A DNA stretch of 64,000 nt from Trifolium pratense (lineage: Eukaryota > Streptophyta > Magnoliopsida > Fabales > Fabaceae): NCBI RefSeq assembly GCF_020283565.1, contig NC_060060.1, positions 21,018,001 through 21,082,000 of the forward strand, given 5' to 3'. A model generated the notes under the pieces. The model was not told where the DNA came from. It ran no database searches and worked only from the letters and a program-made list of their open reading frames with translations. The position numbers and the translations under genes are program-made. Positions 11,870-23,216 of the stretch are shown piece after piece. Numbering within the stretch: the first letter of the stretch is position 1; each line of letters starts with the position of its first letter.

Positions 11870-12047
11870 TTCTTCCGCATAGAAAAATCTCATAAGAACG
11901 AAAGTCATATCTTTCTTGTGTGATTTGTTTATGGTTTTGTTTCTCTGACTCTTTGTAAACTTTTGTAGTCTACCTCGGTACGTCTTGTGTTGGGGAGGTT
12001 TTCTATGTTAATATATCTCATTTTGGTTTGTTAAAAAAAATATTAGT
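11870..12047 (+). mobile_element. 5'-truncated LINE tail
   Basis: Contains CTACCTCGGTACGTCTTGTG, then TATGTTAATATATCTCATTTTGGTTTGTT and a poly(A) run. This is the same style of L1 3' end as at 10785. Non-coding remnant within the 4.1-kb Mutator-like element. Confidence 0.45.
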
Positions 12048-12591
12048 CCTTATATCAAAAACAAAAAATCTTTAAAAAAAAAAACTTCTAAAAAATGTCA
12101 TTTATTTTTCAACTATTTTCAACTTTGTATTTAATTTTTACTGTTTTTTTTTTAAAACTAAATGTATCATTCACGCGTAACTGTGGAGAATAATCCTCTT
12201 GAGGTAACTGACAATTTTTATTGTTTTTGTCTCACCATTTTTTACCGGAGTTTTTCAGTTTTTCTCCCACCATATTCTTGTATTAAATTAATTAAATTTA
12301 TTGAGTTGAACTACAAATTAAAAATTAACTTAATTAAATATTGGATTGAAGTCCATAAATCAAGTTGAGTGAATCTAAAATAACGAAACATAAACAATAA
12401 ATGATAAAATTACACTAAAGAAAGGGTTGGACTCAAATAAAATATCATAAATAAATGGAAACAATACCATGTACCTCTATATTGTAAAAAAAAAAAAACC
12501 AAAAGAAAAAATAAATAAACACTTCCCCTTTCTTCTTTTAACTTAACTCATGTTGATTATATGTTGATTCCAAAAATATAACAAATTAATT

Positions 12592-12670
12592 CATATGGCT
12601 TAGTGGTAAATCTAATAAGAAGTGTAACTAAAAGGTTAAGGGTTCAATTCCTACTAAGAAATTTTTTAGC
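12592..12670 (+). mobile_element. tRNA-derived SINE fragment
   Basis: ATGGCTTAGTGGTAA resembles a pol III A box, and GGTTAAGGGTTCAATTCCTA about 35 bases on resembles a B box (GGTTCAATTCC). The cloverleaf is not complete, so it is a SINE head and not a tRNA gene. Confidence 0.5.
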
Positions 12671-13203
12671 ATTTTTCTACTAACTTTTTTTAATAAAGAC
12701 ACAAAATAACCCTGAATTGATTATGTGTCAAAAAATGAAAAAGGGACAAATTAGGAATTTCATATGTACTTTCTTTTCTTATATAGTAGAATAAGTTTTT
12801 ATAATTTTTTTTAAAAAAAATAAAAAAAAATACCCCGTCCACACTCACCCTTATCCTCTGTACACAGCAACCATGTAACCACCTCCATCATCCTCTCTCA
12901 TCACAAACTCAAACACCCATATATTGAATTTGTCCAACAATCAATAATTAGAGACAAAAATGAGTTGAATTTGTTAGGTTTTATTTGAGTTTTAGTGATG
13001 AATTTCTGTGTTCATTGGTTTATCTGAGTTTTAAGTAAATTAATATCCGTATCGACATTTCCGTTAGCCACGTCATCAGTTTAAACGGAGTTAAGTTTAA
13101 GTTTAATGAAATAGACTAACTTATCATAACGGCAGAAACGTAAGAGACCAAATTAAAAACTAAAATAAATGTAAAGGATCAATGTATTTAAACCTATAAT
13201 ATA

Positions 13204-13546
13204 ATGTCGCATGAGCTGACTTCATCCACAAGCACTTTTCGAACATTAAATTTGGCCATCTATGCTTAGACCAAGTCCATTAGTTGCCATTGCGACTGAA
13301 AATCCATTAGCTTCATTGTCCTCTTATATGTCAATAGTCACGATACAGGGGAGTAGTTAGTTGCGAGTATCATTATTGTCGGCAAATTTTCATCTTTGCG
13401 CACTACAATTGAATTCATATCGGATGTATTTAAATTCATCAAATCATTAAAAAAAAAATTGAAGAAATCAAATTTTACAACTATATATGGGTGTTTAAAT
13501 TCAAACCCATTGCGTAAAAAAAAAAAGTAAAAATTCAAACCTATAT
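13204..13546. other. Spacer between two Mutator-type elements
   Basis: Ordinary AT-rich sequence between the 4.1-kb element and the 310-bp MITE. I see no gene; the short open frames here are composed of AT-rich low-complexity codons. Confidence 0.35.
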
Positions 13547-13555
13547 AAATTAAAA

Positions 13556-13865
13556 GGTTTAATTAGTAAAATAGTCCCTTAAAATATTTTTAATTTCACA
13601 TTGGTCCCTTAAAGAAAAAAAATGTCTGAATAGATCCCTTAAAGAAAAAAATGTCCGAATAGGTCCCTTAAAGACATCTCCGTTAATCAGTTTGATCCTT
13701 TCCGTCCATTTTTTCGAGGACCAAACTGATTAACAGAGATGTCTTTAAGGGACCAAACTGATTAACGAAGATGTCTTTAAGGAACCTATTCAGGTCTTTT
13801 TTTTTCTTTAAGGGACCAATGTGAAACCAAAAATATCTTTAAGGGACCATTTTACTAGTTAAGTC
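13556..13865. mobile_element. 310-bp Mutator-like MITE with 9-bp target duplication
   Basis: Left end GGTTTAATTAGTAAAATAGT and right end (read inward) GACTTAACTAGTAAAATGGT form the inverted termini, and the halves pair along most of their length (TCCCTTAAAG...CTTTAAGGGA). The element is bounded by an exact 9-bp direct duplication AAATTAAAA at 13547-13555 and 13866-13874. The middle repeats the phrase ACTGATTAAC.GA.ATGTCTTTAAGG twice. Non-coding. Confidence 0.85.
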
Positions 13866-13874
13866 AAATTAAAA

Positions 13875-14348
13875 CTACAAATCAATCTAAAAAAAATAAA
13901 AACCACACAAAATCAAATATTATAGATGTGTCTTTATAATATGATATATTGCATATTACTATTTTTTTGAATGATATATTGTATTAATCTATTATTAGTT
14001 GATTTTTAGTTTTTTAAATACTACTTATTAGTTTAATGTAATATTTTTACTGTTTCATTTATTTCAAACACAATCGATCATTATCATTCTATAATTTTAA
14101 ATTTTTGTGCTAGCCCTCTAATTTTCAAGAGTTGATCCCACCAAGAATTAAACTCAGGTTCTCCAAAATGATTTGTCCTAGGAGAACTCATTAAGCACTT
14201 AAACGTAATGTATATTATATGTTATATTTCGCATCAAACTTATTATTTTAACGTATCTTATTTCGGATATTGCCGCATTAAATTGAACCATATAATTTTT
14301 TTTAAAAAAAAATAGTTATCCAACAGTGAATTCCACACTAAGTCACTA
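13875..14348. other. AT-rich spacer
   Basis: No gene or defined repeat recognised. It lies between the 310-bp MITE and the SINE. Confidence 0.3.
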
Positions 14349-14425
14349 GGTTTGGTCTAGTGGTGAGGGGTTGGGTAATATGCTAGAGGTTCCGAGTTCG
14401 ATCATCAGCTTATTGTAAACCAATA
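14349..14425 (+). mobile_element. tRNA-derived SINE
   Basis: GGTTTGGTCTAGTGGTGAGG carries an A-box-like TGGTCTAGTGG, and AGGTTCCGAGTTCGATCATC a B-box-like GAGTTCGATC about 45 bases later. A diverged member of the same family lies at 44520. No mature tRNA structure. Confidence 0.6.
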
Positions 14426-14476
14426 ACACTGAATTCTACACTTAATTTTATCGTATAATCTGCCATTTTTATAAAT

Positions 14477-14496
14477 ATTTGTGGGGGGGGGGGGAC
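14477..14496. repeat. Poly-G run
   Basis: A run of twelve or more G preceded by TGT, striking in otherwise AT-rich sequence. A simple mononucleotide repeat. Confidence 0.8.
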
Positions 14497-14499
14497 ATT

Positions 14500-15218
14500 C
14501 ATATAATACTACAATCATAAATACAAGAACTAATTAAAAAATGTGAAGCTTACATATGAATTGACTTAAAAATTGGACTATATGTCGGAATTGACTTAAA
14601 AATAGGACTAAATGTCGTGATGAAAAACATTCGGGAAGACCCAACTCTTGCTATTTTTTTTTTGAACCAAACAAACTTAATTCATATCATTAACTAATAA
14701 CTGTTCAATACATAAGAGAATAATCTCAAATCTATGGAAACTAGCCCAAACATAATATAATATAATATAAAGAGATTCAAATTGAAATATAATATATTTA
14801 TAAGGACTAAAATTTTATGAAATCCTTAAAAATAACACCATAGGTAATAGCATAACATATAATAAGATACATGTATTTCAAATATCTCAAAATTCACAAT
14901 TGTATAATAAAAGTCTTAAAATATATTTTTGAGATATATATTCTTAAAATATATATCATAAAATATTCTTAAAATTATATTTTTTTTAATGGTAATGGTC
15001 CATCTTTTAACTATTTTTAAAATATATCATAAATTATGAATATTTTTTTTTAGTAAATTTTTTAGATATTCGATTTATATTTATAGCGGCTCATCCAGCT
15101 CTACTAAGATCGAAGTAAAGTTGTGATGGATTGGACTCTTGTTTGTTCTGATAAAAGATTAACTCTATTTATTGCAACAATAAGTGGAATGGCAAAACGA
15201 TCTGTTACTTAAAAACAA
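14500..15218. other. AT-rich spacer
   Basis: No supported gene. Contains (TATAA)n-like stretches near 14757-14770 and repeated AAATATAT phrases. No element termini were found. Confidence 0.3.
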
Positions 15219-15250
15219 CTAGTATCCAGACTTGTGCTAAGGACGGGTAA
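15219..15250 (-). mobile_element. Helitron-like 3' terminus (decayed)
   Basis: On the minus strand this reads a decayed hairpin (CCCGTCCTTAGCACAAG), about eight bases, then CTAG followed by T. It has the same arrangement as the boundary at 9353. Only the terminus is recognisable; the other end was not found. Confidence 0.35.
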
Positions 15251-15653
15251 AAAATGCGTTTCTAGATTTATTAACTTATAAATAATATATTTTATTTTAA
15301 ATTGAAAATTTTAATCATTAATGAAAGATAATTAATGTCAACTACATAGATATTTTTAATTTTATATAATTTAATAATTAAAATAATATTTTGTGATATA
15401 AACTAACTGTAAAATTTATGTATGGTTATAAATTTTCTTAGGGAAAATTCCTATAGTTCCTAATTTTTTTATCAAATTAACAATGTATCATAGCTGTTAT
15501 TTATATTACTCTCCACTAAAAGAATTATATAGTTGATGAAAAATAACTTCTCTATGGGATATATGGAAGAGACTTCGAGGTTTCGTAAAAAAGTTTTGAG
15601 GTGGATATCAATTAAAAAAAAATATTGTATGTGTATCAATATATGATCATGAG

Positions 15654-16234
15654 TAGAGCTGGGTATGCGGGCAAACCCGTCCCGTTTAACCCGCCCCGCA
15701 TAAGCCCGCATATTAAACGGGGCGAACAAGCCAGTCAGCAAATATAAACAAGTTATAATATTAAGTTCGTTTAACCCGCGGACTATTACAAAAAAAAACC
15801 ACTTTCTTAAAAAAATAAACAAAATTAGTAAAATATTGATATAATGAAAGCTAAAAAAAAACTATATATTAATAATTTTATGTGATAACTTGTAACTAAC
15901 AAATACAAATAAATAAAGTTTGTGATATCATTGAGTTTATCTATCTTCTCTATATAAGAGATTATGTTTAGATTAAGTTTTTTTTTGTTAAAAAATTTGA
16001 ATTTGGACATGGACTAAGTTATTTATAAGTGATAAATTTTGTAATTAATTATATAAAAAAAATAAGGCGGACCACGCGCTAACTCACGGATTTAACCCGC
16101 ATAACCCGCGATTTTAACGGTCCAACCCACACGGGCAAAAATATAAACGGACAAAAAAATATTGGTCTTAAGTCAGTGCGGGCTGCGGGTTAAACGGGTC
16201 GGCCCGCGGACCTTAGTCCGTATACCCTGCTCTA
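15654..16234. mobile_element. 581-bp hAT-type MITE with perfect 8-bp target duplication
   Basis: The left end TAGAGCTGGGTATGCGGGC and the right end (read inward) TAGAGCAGGGTATACGGAC are inverted copies. The exact 8-bp duplication ATCATGAG flanks it at 15646-15653 and 16235-16242. Just inside lie GC-rich pairing arms (CCCGTTTAACCCGC / GCGGGTTAAACGGG) around an AT-rich core. Superfamily assigned from the 8-bp duplication and TAG-initial ends. No transposase. Confidence 0.85.
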
Positions 16235-16544
16235 ATCATGAGTAGTAATACTAATATAGGCTACAATATAAATAACAAAAAAAAAAGTAATTCTCGTATT
16301 AATATTTAAGCAGAAATATATGGTCATTTATTAAATATTTAAGCAAAAATATATGTAAGCTCCACTACTTAAGTAAAAAAATTATATTTTTATTTTATTC
16401 TTTATTTAAATTTGCATGGAGGTCATTTAATTATTTAGTTTGGTTTTAGTTAATTTCAAATGGAAATTAAATAAGCTAATATCTTGACCAAGAAAAAGCT
16501 AATATTGATTTCATGGTGAAATAAAGGCGTGATTATGCACATTA

Positions 16545-16857
16545 GAGCATCTCCAATGGTGATATCACTGTGGATATCACACATTACTATTTACTAATAA
16601 GTGGTCCCTACAATGCCATATAATACTTATGCAACTTATACATAGTTTGCTCCAATGGTGATATCTCTTTCGGGATCATACATTTAATTATTAACAAGTG
16701 GTCCATTTTATATTTATTTTTTAACTGAAATTAATGATAGGTACCGTATCATCAACTTGGATATCCTCTATGTCACGTCATGGAACTCCAATGATAAAAT
16801 TAAGGTACAGATTATTAACAAATGTTAATCTCTTTAATACTCTTATTGGAAATGCTC
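16545..16857. mobile_element. PIF/Harbinger (Tourist-like) MITE
   Basis: Inverted ends GAGCATCTCCAATGGTGATA (left) and GAGCATTTCCAATAAGAGTA (right, read inward), flanked by TTA at 16542-16544 and 16858-16860. The TTA duplication and GAGCATCTCC-type ends fit PIF/Harbinger. Related copies occur at 17151-19363 (split) and 45358-45560 (truncated). Non-coding. Confidence 0.8.
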
Positions 16858-16860
16858 TTA

Positions 16861-17150
16861 TGAAATTCTAATTTTATCGGATTGTGTCTACCAATAATTA
16901 AATTTCCTGCGTTGTATACTGCATTTTTTTTGGCAACAGTGAATAAAATTAGAAAAACATTTTTTTTTCTTGACACAATAAAAAACATTAATTAAAAATG
17001 TAATTATTGTTTAAAAATGATTATCAAAGAGAATGGGAGATATCCAAATAAGTGGTGTGAAAAATCGGAATCTCAAAGACAATATTTATAGCTAAAAATT
17101 CTGCCCCTTAATTTAGGGATGAAACGTGTGGAAAAAATAAACATAGAATA
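16861..17150. other. Spacer between two PIF MITEs
   Basis: AT-rich, no gene or element ends recognised. Confidence 0.3.
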
Positions 17151-17393
17151 GAACATATCTGATAAGAGTATCATATAGAGTTTCATAAACTAATGATTCA
17201 TTCCTTATTTATTTTTATTATTGGAGTTCAATGACGTGGCATAAAGGATATCAAAATTGAAGATACGACATCTGTCTCCCCTTGGTTGAAGAGTTAATCT
17301 AATATAGAGGAACTCGGTTCGAGACCTTATTTAAACTATCGTATCATCAATTTAATATGACCTTTTTAATTAAGACAAAGTTAAAAACATAAA

Positions 17394-19199
17394 GGCTTAA
17401 ATATGATTTTAGTCCCTGTAAATACCACTCATTTTGATTTTAGTCCCTATAAAAAAAAGTTTTGATTTATACCCTTGCAATTTTCAAAAAGTTTTAAATA
17501 AGTCCTTCATGTAATTTTTTAATGAAAACATGATTAGGTGGCTAAATTTTGATGATGTGGTACGTGGTGACCGTATAAATGTTGCTGACTCCCTTTTAAA
17601 ATTATTTAAAACTAAAAAACAATTCATTTAATTTTTAAAGTAAAAAAATAAAAGGATTTAATTGAATTAAATTCATCTTCTAAAACGTGATGCTATGAAA
17701 TGTCGTCCTTGAAATACATCTGTCCAGATCTGCGACGATCACCATTTCACAGGTCGTTACGACCTCTTTCGACAATACCCCTTCTTTCACCTGCCATATC
17801 TTCACATGTTAAGAAGTCTCACATCAGTTGTGAGATGGACTCAATAAGTGTTGGGGAAAAATCCCCAAATTGTAATTAGGATTTTAGGGAGGGTCACAGG
17901 GAGATTAGGGTCGCATGAGAAAGGGTTGTGGGATCATTCATGCGACTTAGGGTCGCAAAGTGGTCCATACAATTGACAAGTGGGCAGTGGGGTATGAAGA
18001 AAAATAGAAAAAAGGTTGAGTTTTTTCCAATGAAAATTTGGGCACTCAAATTTATGGTTCTGTCACAACCTCAATTTCTTCTCTCTTTGCAAATCCTAAT
18101 TCCCTTTTGAAGTGTGGTGTTTGCTGTTTGTTCCAATCCGAATGTTTATTCTTCTTTTGTTTTTCTGGGTTTTATCGAAATAATGGGATTGCAATTTCTT
18201 CTTCTTTTGTTTTTAGTATCTTGAAATTTTTTAAAATCAATATACATCATGTTAGGCCCCCTAAGATCATTGAGGTTTTGTGGCAACCACCTATGTTTGG
18301 TTGGTATAAATGTAACACAGATGGAGCTTCATTGGGTAATCCTGGTATTGCTGCTTGTTCTGGTATTTTTAGAAACCATAGAGGTGAAATGGTTAGTTGT
18401 TTTTCCAAGCATTTGGGGTTGGCTAATGCTTTGTTTGCGGAAGCAATGGGGGTCATTCTTGCTATTGAACATGCATATGCTCAGAATTGGTCTCATCTTT
18501 GGATAGAAAGTGATTCTAAACTAGTCTCCTTGGCCTTTAAATCTCCGAATATCATTCCTTGGAAACTAAAGAACAGATGGATGAACTGTATATACATGAC
18601 TAGAAACATGAGCTTCATTATATCTCACATCTATAGGGAGGGCAATCATTGTGCAGACAAGCTTGCTAATCTCGGGCTATCTTTGCAAGGTTTCACATGG
18701 TGGACATCTGCTCCAGTTGAAATTAGGGAAGATTTAACTAGAAATAGGTTAGGTTTTCCTTATTTTAGATGTTGCTAGCTAGTTGTTTTGTTTCCTTTGT
18801 TGAGGGTTTAGGTTTGGTCCCCCCTCTTTTGTATCCCACTTTTTATTTTTATCTATGATATTTGAAGTTTAAAAAAAAAAAAAAAATATTTTGTTAAGTA
18901 AAATTCTGTTTTTTTACTAATGTTTTTTTTTTTTTATTATTTTGTTTTTAATATAAATTGAAAATAATATTTTAATTCAATAAATTAATATTAAAGTTAA
19001 TATAAAAGCCACGTTAGCTGACAATACACAGTCAGCAACTGCCACATCAACAGAAATTGGCCACATCAGCATAAAATTCAACTCAGGGGCTATTATAAAA
19101 CTTTTGTAATTTTATAGGGATGTAAATCAAAACTTTTTTTTTATGGGGACTAAAATCAAAATGAGTGATATTTGCATGGACCAAAATCATATTTAAGCC
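17394..19199. mobile_element. 1.8-kb Mutator-like element carrying a LINE 3' end
   Basis: Inverted ends share GGCTTAAATATGATTTT and, further in, CACTCATTTTGATTTTAGTC and AAAGTTTTGATTTA; pairing continues for about 130 bp. It sits inside a PIF MITE. The target duplication is unclear (CATAAA against TATAAA). The interior holds an RNase H reading frame with a poly(A) tail, which belongs to a LINE and not to a Mutator transposase. Confidence 0.7.
18038..18778 (+). pseudogene. LINE-derived RNase H domain (5'-truncated, open frame)
   Basis: An uninterrupted frame of about 246 codons with no convincing ATG at its beginning; the family match begins near 18245. It encodes a plant-LINE RNase H (RVT_3) domain with all four acidic positions: NTDGAS, FAEAMGV, IESDSK and REGNHCADKLAN. 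About 90 bases after the stop is a poly(A) run (about 18868-18886), marking the LINE 3' end. The upstream reverse transcriptase is absent. It lies wholly within the Mutator-like element at 17394-19199. It was either inserted there as a truncated LINE or captured. In LINEs this domain removes RNA from the RNA-DNA hybrid; alone it has no established function. Confidence 0.75.
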
Positions 19200-19366
19200 T
19201 ATAAAATGGATCACTTGTTATTAATGTATGTTATCCAAAATGATATCATTATTGGAGCAAAATATATATGAGTTGCATAAATATTACATGATATTGTAGC
19301 AACCCCTTATTAGTAATGTATGATATTCAAAGTGGTATAACCGTATAACCATTGGAAATGCTGTTA

Positions 19367-20201
19367 TTCTTTCATTTCAAATGAAAAAAAAAATCGTATG
19401 AATTCAAATAATAACATTAAGTTCCCTTTATATTCATTGATGATGATGATTATATTCATTGATTTTTTTTTATGCTATTGTTTTATTGCCTTATATGTTT
19501 TCAAACAGTCGACTAACATGATCATTGCCAAGTAGGATGATTAAAACACTGAAAGAATAATATTTGCATTTATTAAAATTGAATTAATTAATGAGTATTT
19601 TTAAATAAAATTTGGTACGTGCCAGATAATAACATCACCAATTCATTTAATCCCTTTAATGCATATGCGCCAGGTAATAATATACTTTTTCTGTTTTTTT
19701 CAAATTTAAAAATTATTCAATCTAAAATGATATTTAATGTCAAAACAATATGAGAGAAGAATATTGTGGGAATACCACGTGTACATTTTGTTTTGAAAAA
19801 AAGTCCTAAATAATAGTATTAGTATTAGTATAGATAATGGTAAAAGGACTAATGATTTAATAAAAACAAAATATATATCCTTAATTAATTTGTAAAGACA
19901 ACTTAAAAAAGAATAGAACCAATAATGTTAGTTTTCACTTAAAATAGATGTTTTCAATTAAAACGTTTTGTCTAAAGTGTAACCAAAAAAACAAACGTTT
20001 TGTCTAAGGTAGAAGTTTTAAATTTAAAAGTTTAATTTGCCTTAAAAAAGTTTTAATTAATTAAATGTCAATAAGTTATAATATTAGGAATCTCTTCAGC
20101 ATGTGATGATATTTTTTTTATGGTCATAGCATTTGCTATGAACTGAAGGAGTGACATTGATAAACTCAACAAAAAAGGAGAAAAGGCTTTGAAGGAAGAA
20201 G
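19367..20201. other. Upstream region of TBL copy 3
   Basis: AT-rich, without a supported gene. The last 100 bases before 20202 are A- and G-rich and probably form the 5' leader of the TBL gene. Confidence 0.35.
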
Positions 20202-21852
20202 ATGACAATTACAAACACATTCAAAGATAATAATTATAAACTCACCAAAATATTTTTTCACTCTATTTTCTATGCTCTACCACTCATAGCTCTAATTTGC
20301 ATATACTTCTACCCCCATTACTCCATTGCTCCATTCCTCACTCCTTCCATCATTCACAACTCTTCACTTTCTTCTACTTCCACTCATTTGACAAAAGGTA
20401 AATTCACTAACAATGTACCTTTGATATAGTGTATAGTTAATTCCATATTTTATGTATATAATAATATAGAAAAATGTTATTTAAACACAAATTTTTAAAC
20501 AAAAATACGACAACTTACGTATCTGTATTTGTGTCAGTTTTTGTCCATAGAAAATTGTTAATATAACATAGCTCTATAATATATCAATTGTGTTGACGTT
20601 GTTATGGGTACACATGTTTCAAAAACTTTGATGTCGTATTTAATTACGACATCAAATCAAATATATTTTAAAAGTTTAGTATTTTATTTTTGGTTACCAT
20701 GTTATTCTTGTTTCTATACATGAATTATTCTTATAATTTTTTTTTTTTGCAGAAAAGGAAAAACTTTATGAGAAGCCATGTGACTATACAAATGGAAAAT
20801 GGATTTATGACAAGAAAGGCCCTTTGTATAATGGAACAACATGTAGTAACATAAAAAAAAGTCAAAATTGCATTGTCAATGGAAGACCAGACTCAAACTA
20901 CCTTAATTGGAGATGGAAACCAAGTGAGTGTCATCTTCCAATATTTGATCCAAACACTTTTCTTAAGCTCATAAAAAACATGAACATAGTTTTTATTGGG
21001 GACTCATTAGCAAATAACCAAATGGAGTCCCTTATTTGCCTATTATCCACTATTTCAAAACCTAAACTTGTCCCTCATATTGGCACCGATTCAAAGTGGT
21101 ACTTTCCTTCTCACAATGCAAATTTGTCATTATATTGGTCACCATTTCTTGTGAAGGGTGATCAAAGAAAAAAAGAAGGGCCACCATATAATAAAATATA
21201 TTTGGATCATGTAAATGAGATGTGGGCTAAGGATATAGATCAAATGGACTTGATTGTGTTATCATTTGGTCATTGGCTTTTGGATATTCCTTCAATTTAC
21301 TATGAGGGTGATTCTATTATAGGTTGTTTAAAATGTCATGATTTTAAATTTAATTACAAAGATATTGGATTTTATGATCCAATGAGAAAGGCTTTAAGGA
21401 CTACTCTTAATACTATAATTGAGAGGAAAGTTGGTAAAGGGAATGGCATTGATGTGATTGTGAGAACATTTTCACCTACTCATTTTGAAGGTGATTGGGA
21501 TAAGGGTGGCACTTGTTCAAAGAGAGAACCATATAGAAATGAGGAGAAGAAAATTGAAGGAATGGATGCTAAGATAAGAAGTATTGAAATTGAGGAATTG
21601 GAAAATGCTAAGGAAAAAGCTAAAAAATTTGGATTAAATTTTGAAGTGCTTGATGTAACAAAATTGGCATTGTTAAGACCAGATGGTCATCCAGGTGCTT
21701 ATATGAATCCTTTTCCATTTGCAAATGGAGTTCCAAAAAATGTACAAAATGATTGTGTTCATTGGTGTTTGCCTGGGCCTATTGATACTTGGAATGAGAT
21801 TTTTTCTGAGATGATGAAAAAGGGCAAGTATCATGCACAAAGAGAAAAGTGA
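20202..21852 (+). CDS. TBL: Trichome birefringence-like polysaccharide O-acetyltransferase (TBL copy 3)
   Basis: Exons 20202-20397 and 20753-21852, 431 residues; phase-1 GT-AG intron with a long T run before the acceptor. Membrane anchor about residues 19-37, then a Ser/Thr-rich stalk. PMR5N begins at the CDYTNGKW motif. The catalytic GDS is present (G148-D149-S150), but the block reads GDSLANNQ where the other four copies read GDSxARNQ, an Arg to Asn change right after the nucleophile. DxxH is in DCVHWCLPGP (D399, H402). The C-terminus is short and basic. Family role: Golgi acetyl transfer to wall polysaccharide. The changed residue might alter activity; this is inference. Confidence 0.92.
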
Positions 21853-22034
21853 TACATTTGGCATATGTTAATTGTTATTGAGGAATGATTTATCATGTTT
21901 ATTTTGATTAAGATCTTTTCATACATGATGTAAATAATGCTATTATTATATGAGAGTGATCTTAATTTTCATCTAAGTTACAAGTTTTTAAAACAAAATT
22001 GATACATTTTATATAGCATTGATACGTATCATAG

Positions 22035-22100
22035 GGTTGGGATGACTAGCTTAACTAGGGTTAAGAAGTTGGAGGTTGATGGTTCAAGTCCTAATAGGAT
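22035..22100 (+). mobile_element. tRNA-derived SINE fragment
   Basis: GACTAGCTTAACTAGGGTTA (A-box-like) followed by GTTGATGGTTCAAGTCCTAA (B-box-like GGTTCAAGTCC). Short and isolated downstream of TBL copy 3. Confidence 0.5.
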
Positions 22101-22270
22101 TAGAATGCACATCAGAATATACCTAAGCGTTTAAATTCTCCATTTTTTCTCTCAATTATTATAATATATTAAATAATTGAATCTACCAAATGTCACATTA
22201 TTATATTTATATTCTCAAAACATTAGTAATAACAAAAATGGAAAGGATAAAAAATAGAGGGTGTTATCCA

Positions 22271-22372
22271 ATGAGCTTAGCTCAATTGGCAAGACATTGC
22301 ATTATATATGTAGGGGGCCGAAGTTTAAATCCTGATCATCCTACTTATCTACCTTAAGAGTGTAATTTCTAG
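22271..22372 (+). mobile_element. tRNA-derived SINE
   Basis: GAGCTTAGCTCAATTGGCAA is a good A-box head and GGGGGCCGAAGTTTAAATCC a B-box-like block; CATCCTACTTATCTACCTTA follows. The layout fits a SINE type I recall as common in Medicago-like legumes. It is not a functional tRNA: the cloverleaf stems do not close. Confidence 0.65.
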
Positions 22373-22494
22373 CCACACTACTTGAAAAAAAAAGTGGATG
22401 TTTACTCCAATTATGTCACTTACTTTAGAATAGATGAGTAATTGTAAGATAAGAAATTTTATTATTGGATTAGTTGGAATAGAATATATATGCT

Positions 22495-23153
22495 TGCATC
22501 TAAACTAATGCCTAGTCACATGTAAGTAATCTAGTTTTATACAGATCTATACAAATTTTCTATTCTAGTTCTCCCTAAGTAAGGAAGTGACAAATTTTGG
22601 TAGTAAGGCTGACATCCAATAATGGCTTCACATTAGTTTCATTCACCAGAACATATACAAGTTCAAGGGCTCTTTTCCGAATTGAACATTAGTTTCATTC
22701 TAGAATTGTTGCACGGTGCCTCTGTCCAGCCTGAGCATCAGCAGTTACAGCTCTCATTAGCACATTTAGTGCAACATATCTGAAGGTAGAAGTAGGAAGA
22801 GTATGATTAACTACAATAATTAAATCAATTTGTCAGTTGATAAAAAGTACTAAAATAAATAATTTGAACATGCATACAATAACAAAGATGTGAGAATATA
22901 GCCATTAAGTCTAACAGAGAATGCAAATAGATCAATTGATTGTATACTGCATCCATCAATCACACACACACACACACACACGCCAATAATTTATAGGCAT
23001 TGTCGTTCAAGACTCTGTAACATACATGCACAAAATCATACAAGCACATGCTTACAAAAATTCACAATCCAGTACACAATTCATCTATCAAAAGACATTA
23101 AGAATGGTGGGAAACATTGTTAAGAGTATTAGGTATTGGGCCATAAGCCCATT

Positions 23154-23216
<63 letters not shown>

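Larger units (their letters stand above)
9086..13194. mobile_element. 4.1-kb Mutator-like element with long inverted ends and 9-bp target duplication
   Basis: The two ends are inverted copies over roughly 200 bp: left GGTTTAACTACACATTTAG, right (read inward) GGTTTAAATACATTGATCC. They share the phrases GCCGTTATGATAAGTTAGTC and GATGACGTGGCTAACG. The element is flanked by an exact 9-bp duplication TATAATATA at 9077-9085 and 13195-13203. Long TIRs plus a 9-bp duplication identify the Mutator superfamily. The interior has no transposase frame; it is filled with a degenerate repeat array, LINE tails and a SINE, so it is a non-autonomous element enlarged by insertions. Confidence 0.85.
17151..19363. 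mobile_element. PIF MITE split by a Mutator-like element
   Basis: 17151-17393 and 19200-19363 together match the layout of the MITE at 16545 in the opposite orientation. The left part shares ATTGGAGTTCAATGACGTGG and CGTATCATCAATTTAATAT; the right part shares the TTATTGGAGC motif, GAGTTGCATAAATATTA and an end at CATTGGAAATGCTG followed by TTA. The 1.8 kb between them is the Mutator-like element at 17394-19199, which therefore inserted into this MITE. Confidence 0.7.

Noticed and set aside
15472..16010. Minus-strand open frames rich in Phe, Ile and Leu
   Set aside because: They overlap or adjoin a hAT MITE and reflect AT-rich low-complexity sequence.
22271..22372. tRNA gene
   Set aside because: A- and B-box-like blocks are present, but acceptor and anticodon stems do not close; it fits a SINE.
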